A DNA stretch of 64,000 nt from Streptomyces malachitofuscus. Its GTDB lineage: Bacteria; Actinomycetota; Actinomycetes; Streptomycetales; Streptomycetaceae. The DNA lies in contig NZ_BMUF01000014.1 of the NCBI RefSeq assembly GCF_014650055.1, forward strand, positions 124,001 to 188,000, given 5' to 3'. Every line of letters begins with the position of its first letter. The stretch's first letter is position 1. The notes beneath the pieces are model-generated. The model was not told the origin of the DNA and searched no databases. It saw only the letters and a list, made by a program, of their open reading frames with translations. Positions 34,150 to 44,727 of this stretch are shown here, piece by piece. A program made the translations under genes and the position numbers.

Positions 34150-34803
34150 ATCAGCGCCGAGCCCCGCATCAACGACCGGATTCGCGTTCCCGAGGTGCGA
34201 CTTGTCGGTCCCAGCGGCGAGCAGGTCGGGATTGTTCCGCTTGCCAAGGCCCTGGAGCTTGCGCAGGAGTACGACCTCGACCTCGTCGAGGTCGCGGCGA
34301 ACGCCCGTCCGCCCGTGTGCAAGCTCATGGACTACGGGAAGTTCAAGTACGAGTCGGCCATGAAGGCCCGTGAGGCGCGCAAGAACCAGGCGCACACGGT
34401 CATCAAGGAGATGAAGCTCCGGCCGAAGATCGACCCGCACGACTACGACACCAAGAAGGGTCACGTCGTCCGGTTCCTCAAGCAGGGCGACAAGGTCAAG
34501 ATCACGATCATGTTCCGTGGTCGCGAGCAGTCCCGGCCGGAGCTCGGCTACCGGCTGCTGCAGCGTCTCGCGGAGGATGTCCAGGACCTCGGGTTCGTCG
34601 AGTCGAACCCGAAGCAGGACGGCCGCAACATGATCATGGTCCTCGGTCCGCACAAGAAGAAGACCGAGGCGATGGCCGAGGCCCGTCAGGCGCAGGAAGC
34701 CCGCAAGGCGGAGGCGAAGGCCAACCCCGGCAAGTCGCAGAACGCCGCGGACGCCGGCGCCGCGGACGCCGAGGCTCCGGCCGAGGCTCCCGCCGAGGCG
34801 TGA
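34150..34803 (+). CDS. infC: Translation initiation factor IF-3, with an ATC start codon
   Basis: The IF-3 sequence begins [20 protein letters not shown] directly after GAGGAGG. No ATG, GTG or TTG lies in frame near that site, so translation must start at the ATC at 34150 (217 residues). AUU or AUC starts in infC are known in other bacteria, where IF3 discriminates against its own non-canonical start. The N-domain (to about residue 75), the basic linker and the C-domain ([29 protein letters not shown]) are complete. An Ala/Glu-rich tail of about 35 residues follows. IF-3 binds the 30S subunit and controls start-codon selection. Confidence 0.93.
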   Translation: MSAEPRINDRIRVPEVRLVGPSGEQVGIVPLAKALELAQEYDLDLVEVAANARPPVCKLMDYGKFKYESAMKAREARKNQAHTVIKEMKLRPKIDPHDYDTKKGHVVRFLKQGDKVKITIMFRGREQSRPELGYRLLQRLAEDVQDLGFVESNPKQDGRNMIMVLGPHKKKTEAMAEARQAQEARKAEAKANPGKSQNAADAGAADAEAPAEAPAEA

Positions 34804-34911
34804 CCCCCGGGGCGACAGCCCCAGGAGTATCCGAAACAAGTACGACGCTCCACCGTGCCCGGTTTTCGTGACCGGGCACCGGAGCGCCACCGACGAGGAG
34901 AGAACGGCGCT

Positions 34912-35106
34912 ATGCCGAAGAACAAGTCGCACAGCGGTGCCAGCAAGCGCTTCAAGATCACCGGCTCCGGCAAGGTGCTCCGCGAGCGCGCCGGCAAGCG
35001 CCACCTGCTCGAGCACAAGTCGTCCCGCGTGACGCGTCGCCTCACGGGCAACGCCGAGATGGCCCCGGGCGACGCCGCGAAGATCAAGAAGCTTCTCGGC
35101 AAGTGA
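34912..35106 (+). CDS. rpmI: 50S ribosomal protein bL35
   Basis: The 64-residue product starts at the ATG at 34912 ([20 protein letters not shown]) and has the full L35 signature through [16 protein letters not shown] to IKKLLGK. GAGGAG lies upstream. It is the second gene of the infC-rpmI-rplT operon. Confidence 0.98.
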   Translation: MPKNKSHSGASKRFKITGSGKVLRERAGKRHLLEHKSSRVTRRLTGNAEMAPGDAAKIKKLLGK

Positions 35107-35201
35107 GGTCGGGCGCCCAGCGCCTGATCCACCGACACCGGGACCCAATCGTTTCCGGGCCGTGTGAGGACAACCACGGCCCCGCTACAAGGAGTTAACA
35201 A

Positions 35202-35585
35202 GTGGCACGCGTCAAGCGGGCAGTCAACGCCCACAAGAAGCGCCGGGCGATCCTCGAGCAGGCCTCCGGCTACCGCGGTCAGCGTTCGCGCCTGTACCGC
35301 AAGGCCAAGGAGCAGGTCACCCACTCGCTGGTCTACAACTACAACGACCGCAAGAAGCGCAAGGGCGACTTCCGCCAGCTGTGGATCCAGCGCATCAACG
35401 CCGCTGCCCGCGCCAACGGCATCACGTACAACCGCTTCATCCAGGGTCTGAAGGCCGCGAACGTCGAGGTCGACCGCAAGATCCTGGCGGAGCTGGCCGT
35501 CAACGACGCGACGGCGTTCGCCGCGCTCGTCGAGGTGGCGCAGAAGGCGCTGCCGGCGGACGTCAACGCGCCGAAGGCCGCGTGA
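35202..35585 (+). CDS. rplT: 50S ribosomal protein bL20
   Basis: The 127-residue product starts at the GTG at 35202, after [23 protein letters not shown] and [17 protein letters not shown] are the L20 N-terminal arm; [19 protein letters not shown] is the globular domain. In other bacteria L20 also represses its own operon by binding the leader or an internal site; the structured infC leader upstream makes this plausible here. A strong terminator follows. Confidence 0.98.
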   Translation: MARVKRAVNAHKKRRAILEQASGYRGQRSRLYRKAKEQVTHSLVYNYNDRKKRKGDFRQLWIQRINAAARANGITYNRFIQGLKAANVEVDRKILAELAVNDATAFAALVEVAQKALPADVNAPKAA

Positions 35586-35616
35586 CGCTGCGCCGGCTTT
35601 GAGCCGGACGTGAGTG

Positions 35617-35650
35617 CAGGACCCGCAGGCTTCGTTGCTTGCGGGTCCTG
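35617..35650 (+). terminator. Terminator of the infC-rpmI-rplT operon
   Basis: CAGGACCCGCA pairs with TGCGGGTCCTG (11 bp, 12-nt loop), followed by TTGTTG. A smaller hairpin CCGGCT-TTG-AGCCGG precedes it at about 35592-35606. Confidence 0.88.
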
Positions 35651-35678
35651 TTGTTGCGGTGTGTCCGTCGTCGTTCGG

Positions 35679-35727
35679 CTGCGGGCGCGTCGTGGCTGGT
35701 CGCGCAGTTCCCCGCGCCCCTGGGGAG
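35679..35727. repeat. Dispersed Streptomyces repeat family C
   Basis: GTCGTGGCTGGTCGCGCAG, then TTCCCCGCGCCCCTGGGGAG, is a sequence I recognise as very common between genes in Streptomyces genomes. Only one copy is in this window. It lies in the gap before the rRNA methyltransferase gene. Confidence 0.65.
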
Positions 35728-35767
35728 TTGCACCGCCGTGTGTCGAGTACTTCCGAAGGTGACGAAG

Positions 35768-36628
35768 ATGGCCCCCGTCAGCCCTGAGCTGATCTCCCCC
35801 CGTTCCTCGCGTGTCGCTGCCGCTCGGCGGCTCGGTAAGCGGAACTTCCGGGGGAAGGAGCGGCTGTTCCTCGCCGAGGGGCCGCAGGCCGTGCGGGAGG
35901 CCGCCGGGCATCGGAGCGGGGACACCGCGACGCTCGTCGAACTGTTCACCACGCCCGAGGCCGCCGAGCGGTACGCCGACATCATCGGCGCGGCACGAGA
36001 CGCCGGCGCCCGGATCCACCTCGCCTCCGAGCAGGTCATCGCCGACATCTCCACCACCGTCACCCCCCAGGGCCTCGTCGGGGTCTGCCGGTTCCTGGAC
36101 ACGCCCTTCGGGGAGATCCTCGCCGCCCGGCCCCGCCTGGTCGCCGTCCTCGCACATGTACGCGACCCGGGGAACGCCGGCACCGTGCTGCGGTGCGCCG
36201 ACGCCGCCGGAGCCGAGGCCGTCGTCCTCACCGACGCCTCCGTCGACCTGTACAACCCCAAGGCCGTACGCGCCTCCGTCGGCTCCCTGTTCCATCTGCC
36301 CGTCGCCGTCGGCGTCCCCGTCGAACAGGCCGTCTCGGGACTGCGGGACGCGGGCGTACGGCTGCTCGCCGCGGACGGCGCCGGCGACCGGGACCTCGAC
36401 GACGAGCTCGACAAGGGCACCATGGGCGGCCCCACCGCCTGGGTCTTCGGCAACGAGGCCTGGGGACTTCCCGAGGAGACCCGGGCCCTCACCGACGCCG
36501 TCGTCCGCGTTCCCATCCACGGAAAGGCGGAGAGTCTGAACCTGGCCACCGCCGCCGCCGTATGTCTCTACGCGTCGGCACGTGCACAGCGCGCCGCCGG
36601 AGGGTGCCGCTCCGTCACCATGAACTAG
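35768..36628 (+). CDS. TrmH/SpoU-family RNA 2'-O-methyltransferase
   Basis: The 286-residue product starts at the ATG at 35768; a GTG at 35759 is an alternative. The N-terminal substrate-binding domain has RNFRGKERLFLAEGPQAVREA. The SPOUT knot has motif 1 HVRDPGNAGTVLRCADAAGA, motif 2 AWVFGNEAWGL and motif 3 PIHGKAESLNLATAAAVCLY. It transfers a methyl group from SAM to a ribose in 23S rRNA or tRNA. Location between rplT and pheS is a usual setting for this gene in actinobacteria. Confidence 0.92.
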   Translation: MAPVSPELISPRSSRVAAARRLGKRNFRGKERLFLAEGPQAVREAAGHRSGDTATLVELFTTPEAAERYADIIGAARDAGARIHLASEQVIADISTTVTPQGLVGVCRFLDTPFGEILAARPRLVAVLAHVRDPGNAGTVLRCADAAGAEAVVLTDASVDLYNPKAVRASVGSLFHLPVAVGVPVEQAVSGLRDAGVRLLAADGAGDRDLDDELDKGTMGGPTAWVFGNEAWGLPEETRALTDAVVRVPIHGKAESLNLATAAAVCLYASARAQRAAGGCRSVTMN

Positions 36629-36719
36629 TAGGCTGACCAGCCCGGGGACCCTCCCCAAGCTCTCGGCCGGTCCCGAGCACGGGGCGCCCCGAGGAAGTTC
36701 CGAGAGGTGGGGTACGGGG

Positions 36720-37856
36720 ATGAGTGTCGGCACGAGCAGCGCACCGGGAGCACAGCGGGCCGCGCGCCCGCCCGAGCCCCGGCCCGGTGATCTCGCCGAA
36801 CTCGGCATCGACCCCGACCAGCTGCCCGACGGGCTCGTCGTCGCCGACGAGAACGGACGGGTCGTCTGCTTCAACGCGGCTGCCGTGCGCATCACGGCCG
36901 TACCCGCCGAACAGGCCCTGGGACGCAGTCTGGAGAATGCCCTGCCGTTAGAGGACCTGGAGGGCCGCCGCTGGTGGCAGCTCACCGACCCCTACGGCGG
37001 TCTGGCCATCCGCGTGCGCCAGCCCGAACGCAATCTGCTGCTCCCCGGCGGCCGCGAGGTCCTCGTCTCCGCACGCTACGTCCGCACCCGGCCCACCGGA
37101 CCCGTCCGCCGGGTCGTCGTCACCCTGCGTGACACCGAGGCCCGGCGTCGCACCGAGCGCAGCCACGCCGAGCTGATCGCCACCGTCGCCCACGAACTGC
37201 GCTCGCCGCTCACCTCCGTCAAGGGTTTCACCGCCACCCTGCTCGCCAAGTGGGAACGGTTCACCGACGACCAGAAGCGGCTGATGCTGGAGACCGTCGA
37301 CGCCGACGCCGACCGCGTCACCCGGCTCATCGCCGAGCTGCTCGACATATCGCGCATCGACTCCGGACGCCTGGAGGTGCGCCGCCAGCCCGTCGACATC
37401 GGGGCCGCCGTCGGACGCCACATCCAGGCCTACGTCGCCGCGGGACAGCCGGCCGACCGCTTCCTGCTGCGCGTGGAGCACCCGCTGCCCGACCTGTGGG
37501 CCGACCCCGACAAGGTCGACCAGGTGCTGAGCAACCTGCTGGAAAATGCGGTGCGCCACGGCGAGGGAACCGTCACGATTGACATCACGCCCTCGGCGTC
37601 CCCGCGCGAACGGGAGGACGCCGGCACGTCGGTCACGATGAGCGACGAGGGGCCCGGCATTCCGGAGGAGTCCATGAACCGCGTCTTCACCCGCTTCTGG
37701 CGGGGCAGCAAGCGCGGCGGGACGGGCCTCGGGCTGTACATCGTCAAGGGCATCGTCGAAGCCCACGGCGGCGCCATCACGGTCGGACGCGCTCCCGGCG
37801 GCGGCGCCCAGTTCCGATTTACGTTGCCCGTGGCGGCACCGGCGTATCTCACCTGA
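36720..37856 (+). CDS. Orphan PAS-domain sensor histidine kinase
   Basis: The 378-residue product has no membrane helix. A PAS domain (about residues 30-140, DGLVVADENGRVVCFNAAAV) precedes HisKA with phospho-acceptor motif VAHELRSPLTSVKGF and HATPase_c with NLLENAVRHG, DEGPGIPEE and RGGTGLGLYIVKGI. It is therefore a soluble sensor kinase. No response regulator gene lies nearby. Codon 77 (36948-36950) is TTA, so translation may depend on the bldA tRNA. Confidence 0.92.
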   Translation: MSVGTSSAPGAQRAARPPEPRPGDLAELGIDPDQLPDGLVVADENGRVVCFNAAAVRITAVPAEQALGRSLENALPLEDLEGRRWWQLTDPYGGLAIRVRQPERNLLLPGGREVLVSARYVRTRPTGPVRRVVVTLRDTEARRRTERSHAELIATVAHELRSPLTSVKGFTATLLAKWERFTDDQKRLMLETVDADADRVTRLIAELLDISRIDSGRLEVRRQPVDIGAAVGRHIQAYVAAGQPADRFLLRVEHPLPDLWADPDKVDQVLSNLLENAVRHGEGTVTIDITPSASPREREDAGTSVTMSDEGPGIPEESMNRVFTRFWRGSKRGGTGLGLYIVKGIVEAHGGAITVGRAPGGGAQFRFTLPVAAPAYLT

Positions 37857-37993
37857 GACGGCCGACGGCCCCCACGGGCGCCTTCGCGTTCCCTCACCCC
37901 GTTAGACTCGGCCTTTGGCACCTTTGCGTCCCGAGGACGAAAGCCGCGACGACACAAAGACGCGCGACGGACGAGTCGTCCACGAGTCGATGA

Positions 37994-39153
<1,160 letters not shown>

Positions 39154-39154
<1 letters not shown>

Positions 39155-41697
39155 TGCGGATCCCGCTTTCTTGGCTGCGGGAGTACGTCGACCTGCCGGC
39201 GACGGAGACCGGCCGTGACGTACAGGCCAAGCTCATTTCGGCCGGGCTCGAGGTCGAGACCGTCGAGCACCTCGGCGCCGACCTCAAGGGGCCCCTCGTC
39301 GTCGGCCAGGTGCTGACCATCGAGGAGCTGGAGGGCTTCAAGAAGCCGATCCGCTTCTGCACGGTCGACGTGGGTCAGGCTGGGGGCACCTCCCAGGCTT
39401 TCGGCTCTGGGGGAGGCACCGGTGAGCCCCAGGAGATCGTCTGCGGCGCCCGCAACTTCTCCGTCGGCGACAAGGTCGTCGTGGTCCTCCCCGGCGCCAC
39501 CCTGCCCGGCGGCTTCTCGATCAGCGCCCGCAAGACCTACGGCAAGGTCTCCCACGGCATGATCTGCTCCAGCGACGAGCTGGGCATGGGCGACGACGGC
39601 AGCCACGGCATCATCGTGCTGCCCCCGGAGACCGAGGTCGGCAAGGACGCGATCGAGCTGCTGGAGCTGGTCGACGAGGTCCTGGACATCGCCGTCACCG
39701 CCAACCGCGGCGACTGCCTGTCCATCCGGGGCGTCGCCCGCGAGGCCGCCATCGCCTACGGCCTGCCGCTGCGCGACCCGGCGCTCCTCGACGTGCCGGG
39801 ACCGAACGCCTTCGGCTACCCGGTGAAGGTCTCCGACCCGGCCGGCTGCGACCGCTTCACCGCCCGCACGGTGACCGGCCTCAGCCCCGAGGCGCGCTCC
39901 CCGATCTGGCTGCAGCGACGCCTGCAGAAGGTCGGCATGCGCCCGATCTCGCTCGCCGTCGACGTCACCAACTACGTGATGATGGAGCTCGGCCAGCCGC
40001 TGCACGCCTACGACCGCAACCTGGTCCAGGGCACCATCGGCGTACGCCGGGCCGAGGAGGGCGAGAGGATCGTCACCCTCGACGGCGTCGAGCGGAAGCT
40101 GCACGCCGAGGACCTCGTCATCACCGACGACCGCGGCCCCATCGGACTCGCGGGCGTCATGGGCGGCGCCGACACCGAGATCGCGGACCACGCCGACGCC
40201 GAGAAGGCGACGAGCGACGTGGTGATCGAGGCCGCCCACTTCGACCAGGTGTCCGTCGCGCGCACCGCCCGCCGGCACAAGCTGTCCTCTGAGGCCTCCC
40301 GGCGCTTCGAGCGCGGGGTGGACCCGCAGGCCGCCGCCGCTGCCGCGCAGCGCACCGTGGACCTGCTGGTGTTGCTCGCGGGCGGCACCGCCGAGGCCGG
40401 GGTCACCGAGGTCATCGCCCCGACCGCGCCGCACACCATCACCGTCGCCGCCGACCACCCGGACAAGGTGGCGGGTGTGGCGTACGGCCGGGAGACCGTC
40501 GTACGCCGGCTCCAGGAGGTCGGCTGCGACGTGTACGGGCAGGACGAGCTGATCGTCACCGTCCCGTCCTGGCGGCCCGACCTCACCGACCCGAACGATC
40601 TGGCCGAGGAGGTCATCCGGCTGGAGGGCTACGAGAACCTGCCCTCCACCCTGCCCAGGCCGCCCGCCGGCCGGGGCCTGACCGCCCGCCAGCGGCTGCA
40701 CCGCCGCGTCGGCCGCGCGCTCGCCGGGGCCGGCTACGTCGAGGCGCCGAACTACCCGTTCGTCAGCGAGCAGGTCTTCGACCAGCTCGGTCTGGAGGCC
40801 GGCGACCCGGCCCGCCGTGTCGTCAAGCTCGTCAACCCGCTCAGCGACGAGGAGCCCGCCCTGCGGACCTCGCTGCTGCCGGGACTGCTCGGCGCGCTGC
40901 GCCGCAACGACGGCCGGGGCTCGCACGACCTCGCGCTGTTCGAGACCGGCCTGGTCTTCCGGCCGCACGACGAGCGGGCGGTCGCCGCGAACCTGCCCGT
41001 CGACCGTCGACCGAGCGAGGACGACATCGCCGCGCTGAACGCGGCGCTGCCCGAGCAGCCCCGGCACGTCGCCGTGGTGCTGGCCGGTGCCCGTGAGCAG
41101 GCCGGCTGGTGGGGCAAGGGCCGCCCGGCCGACTGGGCCGACGCGGTCGAGGCCGCCCGGACCGTCGCCCGCGAGGCCGGTGCCGAACTGGGCATCCGCA
41201 AGGGCCAGTACGGGCCGTGGCACCCGGGCCGCTGCGCCGAGCTGACCGTCACCGTCGACGGCGCCGAGCGCGTCGTCGGCCACGCGGGCGAGCTGCACCC
41301 GCGCGTCCTGAAGACCCTGGGTCTGCCCGCGCGCAGCTGTGCGATGGAGCTGGACCTGGACGTCCTGGAGCGGGTCGGCGACGGCACCCCGCAGGCGCCG
41401 GGCATCTCCACCTTCCCGGTCGCCACCCAGGACGTCGCGCTGGTCGTCGACGCGTTCGTGCCGGCCTCGGACGTCGAGGCCGCGCTGCGCGAGGGCGCGG
41501 GGGCGCTGCTGGAGTCCATCCGCCTGTTCGACGTGTACGAGAACGCCGAGCAGCTGGGCGAGGGCCGCAAGTCCCTGGCGTACGCGCTGCGCTTCCGCGC
41601 GGACGACCGCACGCTGACCGTCGACGAGGCGTCGGCGGCCCGCGAGGCGGCGGTCGCCCTGGCGACCGACCGCACCGGCGCGGCACTGAGGAGCTGA
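39154..41697 (+). CDS. pheT: Phenylalanine-tRNA ligase beta subunit, carrying an in-frame repeat insertion
   Basis: The 847-residue product has the N-terminal domain, the tRNA-binding OB fold (about residues 40-160), B3/4 editing and B5 domains, the catalytic-like core and the C-terminal anticodon-binding FDX-ACB domain ([19 protein letters not shown]). Residues 76-88 ([13 protein letters not shown]) inside the OB fold are encoded by a palindromic repeat (39380-39417) that also occurs in a gene-free spacer at 10486. From memory, most PheT sequences run directly from VDVGQ into a [14 protein letters not shown]-type segment. The reading frame is intact on both sides. Confidence 0.97.
39380..39417. 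repeat. Palindromic repeat family B copy inside pheT
   Basis: CTGGGGGCACCTCCCAGG is followed by CTTTCGGCT and CTGGGGGAGGC. It has the same layout as the element at 10486-10525. Inserted in frame, it adds about 13 residues to the OB fold of PheT. Confidence 0.85.
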
Positions 41698-41719
41698 CGC
41701 CCTCAGTCTCCCGGTGTGT

Positions 41720-41794
41720 CAGCCCCTCCGGCGTTTGAGGAGCGGGGTCCGGGGTGGAGCCCCAGGTCGGGACGGGAAGGGGCGGCGGGGCGAG
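41720..41794. repeat. Dispersed Streptomyces repeat family D
   Basis: CAGCCCCTCCGGCGTTTGAG, then GGGGTCCGGGGTGGAGCCCC and GGGACGGGAAGGGGCGGCGG, is a layout I recognise as a very common intergenic repeat in Streptomyces. GGGGTCCGGGGTGGAGCCCC can fold back on itself. It directly follows pheT and may serve as its transcript end. Confidence 0.7.
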
Positions 41795-41940
41795 AACAGC
41801 CGGGTTTCGGGAGGCGCGGGGAGCGCGACACGCACCCCCCGCGCCCCCCACACCCCTCCCCTCCCACAGGTCACCTCACTCGTTCGGGTGACTGTCCCGG
41901 GCGATACGTCCGGATCGGCCCCCGCGGTCGACAGAATCGG

Positions 41941-41960
41941 ACCGGCCTCTCGAGGCCGGT
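41941..41960. promoter_or_regulatory. Perfect 20-bp palindrome upstream of the PP2C-like gene
   Basis: ACCGGCCTCTCGAGGCCGGT is perfectly self-complementary, with an 8-bp stem if TCGA is the loop. It lies 34 bp before the ATG at 41995. It could be an operator or a transcript hairpin; there is no T-run after it. Confidence 0.5.
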
Positions 41961-41994
41961 CTGCGCTGTCCGGCCTATATGGGGGGCCATCGGC

Positions 41995-43071
41995 ATGATC
42001 CGCTTCAAGCCCGGGGCTTCCCGCAGGGTGCCACCCCGGCTCGTCTCACGGGCGCTCACCCTCGCCGTACCCACGGCCTGGGGTGCCGCCGCGGTCGCCT
42101 ACCGGCTGACCTGCCCGCTCGCCCGGGACGACACCCTCGGAGCCCGGCTGGTCAGCAGCGCCGTCCTGTGCGCGATCGGGACCGGCCTCGTGATGCACGT
42201 CCGGCGCGGACTGCTGCGCGAACTGCGGCGGGCCCGCAGGATCGCGGAGGCCGCGCAGAGCGTGGTGCTCCGGCCACCGCCGCCGCGGGTCGACGGGCTG
42301 GCCGTCGCCGCGGTCCATCTGTCCGCCGACCGGGGAGCCCGGATCGGCGGCGATCTGTACGAGGTGATCGCCACCGAGCACGGTGTGCGGGCCGTCATCG
42401 GCGACGTCCGCGGACACGGCCTCGGCGCCGTACGCACCGTCGCCGCCGTCCTCGGCAGCTTCCGCGAAGCGGCCCACGACGAGCCCGAGCTGGCCGGAGT
42501 GCTGCGCCGGCTGGAGCGGGCGATGGCGCGCCACCTGCGGGAACGGGCCCACGACGGGCACGACCCGGCGCTCGGCACCGGAGACACCGCGGCGGGCGAG
42601 GAGTTCGTCACCGTACTGCTGCTCGAAATCCTCCCGGACGGTGAGATGCGGGCCCTGAACTGCGGGCATCCCTGGCCGCATCTCCTGACCGGCGCACGGG
42701 CCGAACCGCTCGCCCGCACCGATCCGCTCCCGCCCCTCGGCCCGTTCCCGCTGCCGTCCGACCTGCCCGCCGTCCCCTGCGGACGCCTGCTGCCCGGCGA
42801 CGCCCTCGTCCTGCACACGGACGGGGCCGAGGAGGCCCGGGACGCCGAGGGCCGCTTCTTCCCGCTGCCGGAGATCCTCACCGAGGCCGCCCGGGCCCGT
42901 CCTCCCACGCCCCAGTCGGTGCTGGGCAAGGTTCTCGCGGCGCTGCTGCGGCACTCGGTCGGCCCGCTCAAGGACGACGTGGCGCTGCTGGTCCTCAGGA
43001 ACGAGCGGCATGCCCGGCACCCCGTCCCGGAACTGCGCCCCTGCGCCCGCACCACGGCCGACCCGCGGTAG
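41995..43071 (+). CDS. Membrane-associated SpoIIE-type (PP2C) serine phosphatase
   Basis: The 358-residue product starts at the ATG at 41995, 8 nt after GGGGGG. Two N-terminal hydrophobic helices (about residues 16-40 and 48-66) anchor it. The phosphatase domain has the metal-binding motifs RIGGDLYEVI, IGDVRGHG and LKDDVALLVL of the SpoIIE/RsbU family. Such enzymes dephosphorylate anti-anti-sigma factors; none is encoded nearby. The insertion RERAHDGHDPALGTGDTAAGEE is a loop between core strands. Confidence 0.9.
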   Translation: MIRFKPGASRRVPPRLVSRALTLAVPTAWGAAAVAYRLTCPLARDDTLGARLVSSAVLCAIGTGLVMHVRRGLLRELRRARRIAEAAQSVVLRPPPPRVDGLAVAAVHLSADRGARIGGDLYEVIATEHGVRAVIGDVRGHGLGAVRTVAAVLGSFREAAHDEPELAGVLRRLERAMARHLRERAHDGHDPALGTGDTAAGEEFVTVLLLEILPDGEMRALNCGHPWPHLLTGARAEPLARTDPLPPLGPFPLPSDLPAVPCGRLLPGDALVLHTDGAEEARDAEGRFFPLPEILTEAARARPPTPQSVLGKVLAALLRHSVGPLKDDVALLVLRNERHARHPVPELRPCARTTADPR

Positions 43072-43386
43072 CCCGCGCGTCCCCCGCCCGTCCCGCGATC
43101 AGTGGACCGCCCTCCGCTCCCACGGAGTGACCTGCCGCGGCCGGCGGGGCCGTCCGCCCCGCCACGGAGTGTCGGGCAGGCAGCCGGGCGGACGGCGCGG
43201 AAACGGGCCGCCGCACTGTACGAGGGGGAGCCGGCGGCCCGGCCGGCCTCTTTCGAGGCAATTCAGTCAACCGGTTGGAAACTCTCCGCGACAGTGCGCG
43301 CACACTACGGATTCGAGCACTCCGTTCACACCCCGTGTGAACGGTCAGCCACTAACCTGTCCGCACTGAGCCACCGGGGGGCCCGC
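43072..43386. other. 315-bp upstream region of the NsdA-like gene
   Basis: No gene is seen. It ends in a promoter-like, AT-richer zone (about 43255-43370) containing the strong inverted repeat at 43322-43344. Confidence 0.4.
43322..43344. promoter_or_regulatory. 10-bp inverted repeat, candidate operator of the NsdA-like gene
   Basis: CCGTTCACAC-CCC-GTGTGAACGG is a perfect inverted repeat with a 3-bp centre, 42 bp upstream of the start codon. The core GTTCACAC...GTGTGAAC looks like a dimeric repressor site. Confidence 0.6.
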
Positions 43387-44727
43387 ATGCAGCCCAATAC
43401 TCTGCTCGACGCGATCCTGGACGAGGCCGGGATCTCGCACGCCGGCCTCGCCGCGCACGTCAACCAGGCCGGACGGGCCCGCGGTCTGGCCCTCAGATAC
43501 GAGCACACCGCCGTGGCGCGGTGGCTGAAGGGACAGCGTCCCCGGGGACAGGTACCCGACCTGATCTGCGAGGTGCTCGCCGCCCGGCTGCGACGCCAGG
43601 TCACCCTCGACGACATCGGACTCGGTGTGCCCGGGGAACCGGCCGTCCCGCACACCGGCTCCCTCTCCGGGTTCGTCGAGCGGGCCACCGCGCTGTGGCG
43701 CTCCGACCAGCAGCGCCGCCCGCACATCATCGGCGCGCCCGCGGTCACCGGCACGCCCGCCGTGATGCCCGTGTGGGAATGGGAGAACCCGCCCGAGGAC
43801 GTGGACGTCTCCCGTGGCGGCCGGCACCGGGTCACCCCCGGCGACCTCGACATGCTGCGTGCCGCGCGCACCCACTACGAGCAGATGTACCGCAAGGCCG
43901 GTGGCATGGCGACCCGCTCCCGGATCGTCGGCTTCCTCAACGCCGAGGCCGCACCGCTGCTGCGCGGCAGCTACACCGACGCCACCGGCCGTCAGCTGCA
44001 CCGGGCCACCGGGGGTCTGGTCGCCATCGCCGGCATCTGCGCGTACGACTCGGACGCGCACGGTCTGGCCCAGCGCTACTTCCACCAGGCGCTCCGGCTG
44101 GCGAAGGCGAGCGGGGACCGGGGGCTCGGCGCCTATGTGATCGCGCTGCTCGTCAACCAGTCGCTGTTCATGCGGGAGTACCGGCAGGCCGTCGCCTTCG
44201 CGGAGGCCGCGCTGCGCGCCGCCGGCGCCGCCATCACCCCGGCGCTCGCCTCCGACCTGTACGCGATGCAGGCCAAGGCCTACGCCCACCTCGGCGACGG
44301 CACGAGCGCCCTGTCCTGCATCCGGCGGGCCGAGCAGTCCGCGGAACGCATCCGGCGTGGTTACGAACCCGACGAGACCGGCTACGTCCAGCCCGGACTG
44401 GTCAACGTTCAGGTGGCCGAGGCACTGCTGAGCCTCGGCGAGCTGGCGGCGGCCGGGGAGCACGCCGCGGCGGCCGTGGACAACCCGGCGCACGACCGGG
44501 GCCGGGTGCACCGGCTGGCCATGCTGAGCACCATCGAACTGCGCCAGGGAAACGCAGACAAGGCGGTGGTCATCGCGGTGCAGATGGCCGAACAGGCCCG
44601 GGGGATGGAGTCGCAGCGGCTGCGCGACCGGCTGCGCGCGGTGCGCGAGCACCTCGTGCGCAGCGGCTGCTCGGGCACGGCCGAGGCGGCCGAACTCATC
44701 GACGGGGCGCTGCGGGTACCGCTCTGA
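43387..44727 (+). CDS. NsdA-like TPR-containing developmental regulator
   Basis: The 446-residue product starts at an ATG after GGGGGG. The N-terminal domain (TLLDAILDEAGISHAGLAAH, RYEHTAVARWLKGQRPRG) is helix-turn-helix-like. Helical tetratricopeptide-type repeats occupy residues about 160-430 (GLAQRYFHQALRLAKASGD, AYAHLGDGTSALSCIRRAEQ). This layout matches the Streptomyces NsdA family, whose members negatively affect differentiation and antibiotic production. It is one of several paralogues in a typical genome, so the symbol is not assigned. Confidence 0.82.
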   Translation: MQPNTLLDAILDEAGISHAGLAAHVNQAGRARGLALRYEHTAVARWLKGQRPRGQVPDLICEVLAARLRRQVTLDDIGLGVPGEPAVPHTGSLSGFVERATALWRSDQQRRPHIIGAPAVTGTPAVMPVWEWENPPEDVDVSRGGRHRVTPGDLDMLRAARTHYEQMYRKAGGMATRSRIVGFLNAEAAPLLRGSYTDATGRQLHRATGGLVAIAGICAYDSDAHGLAQRYFHQALRLAKASGDRGLGAYVIALLVNQSLFMREYRQAVAFAEAALRAAGAAITPALASDLYAMQAKAYAHLGDGTSALSCIRRAEQSAERIRRGYEPDETGYVQPGLVNVQVAEALLSLGELAAAGEHAAAAVDNPAHDRGRVHRLAMLSTIELRQGNADKAVVIAVQMAEQARGMESQRLRDRLRAVREHLVRSGCSGTAEAAELIDGALRVPL

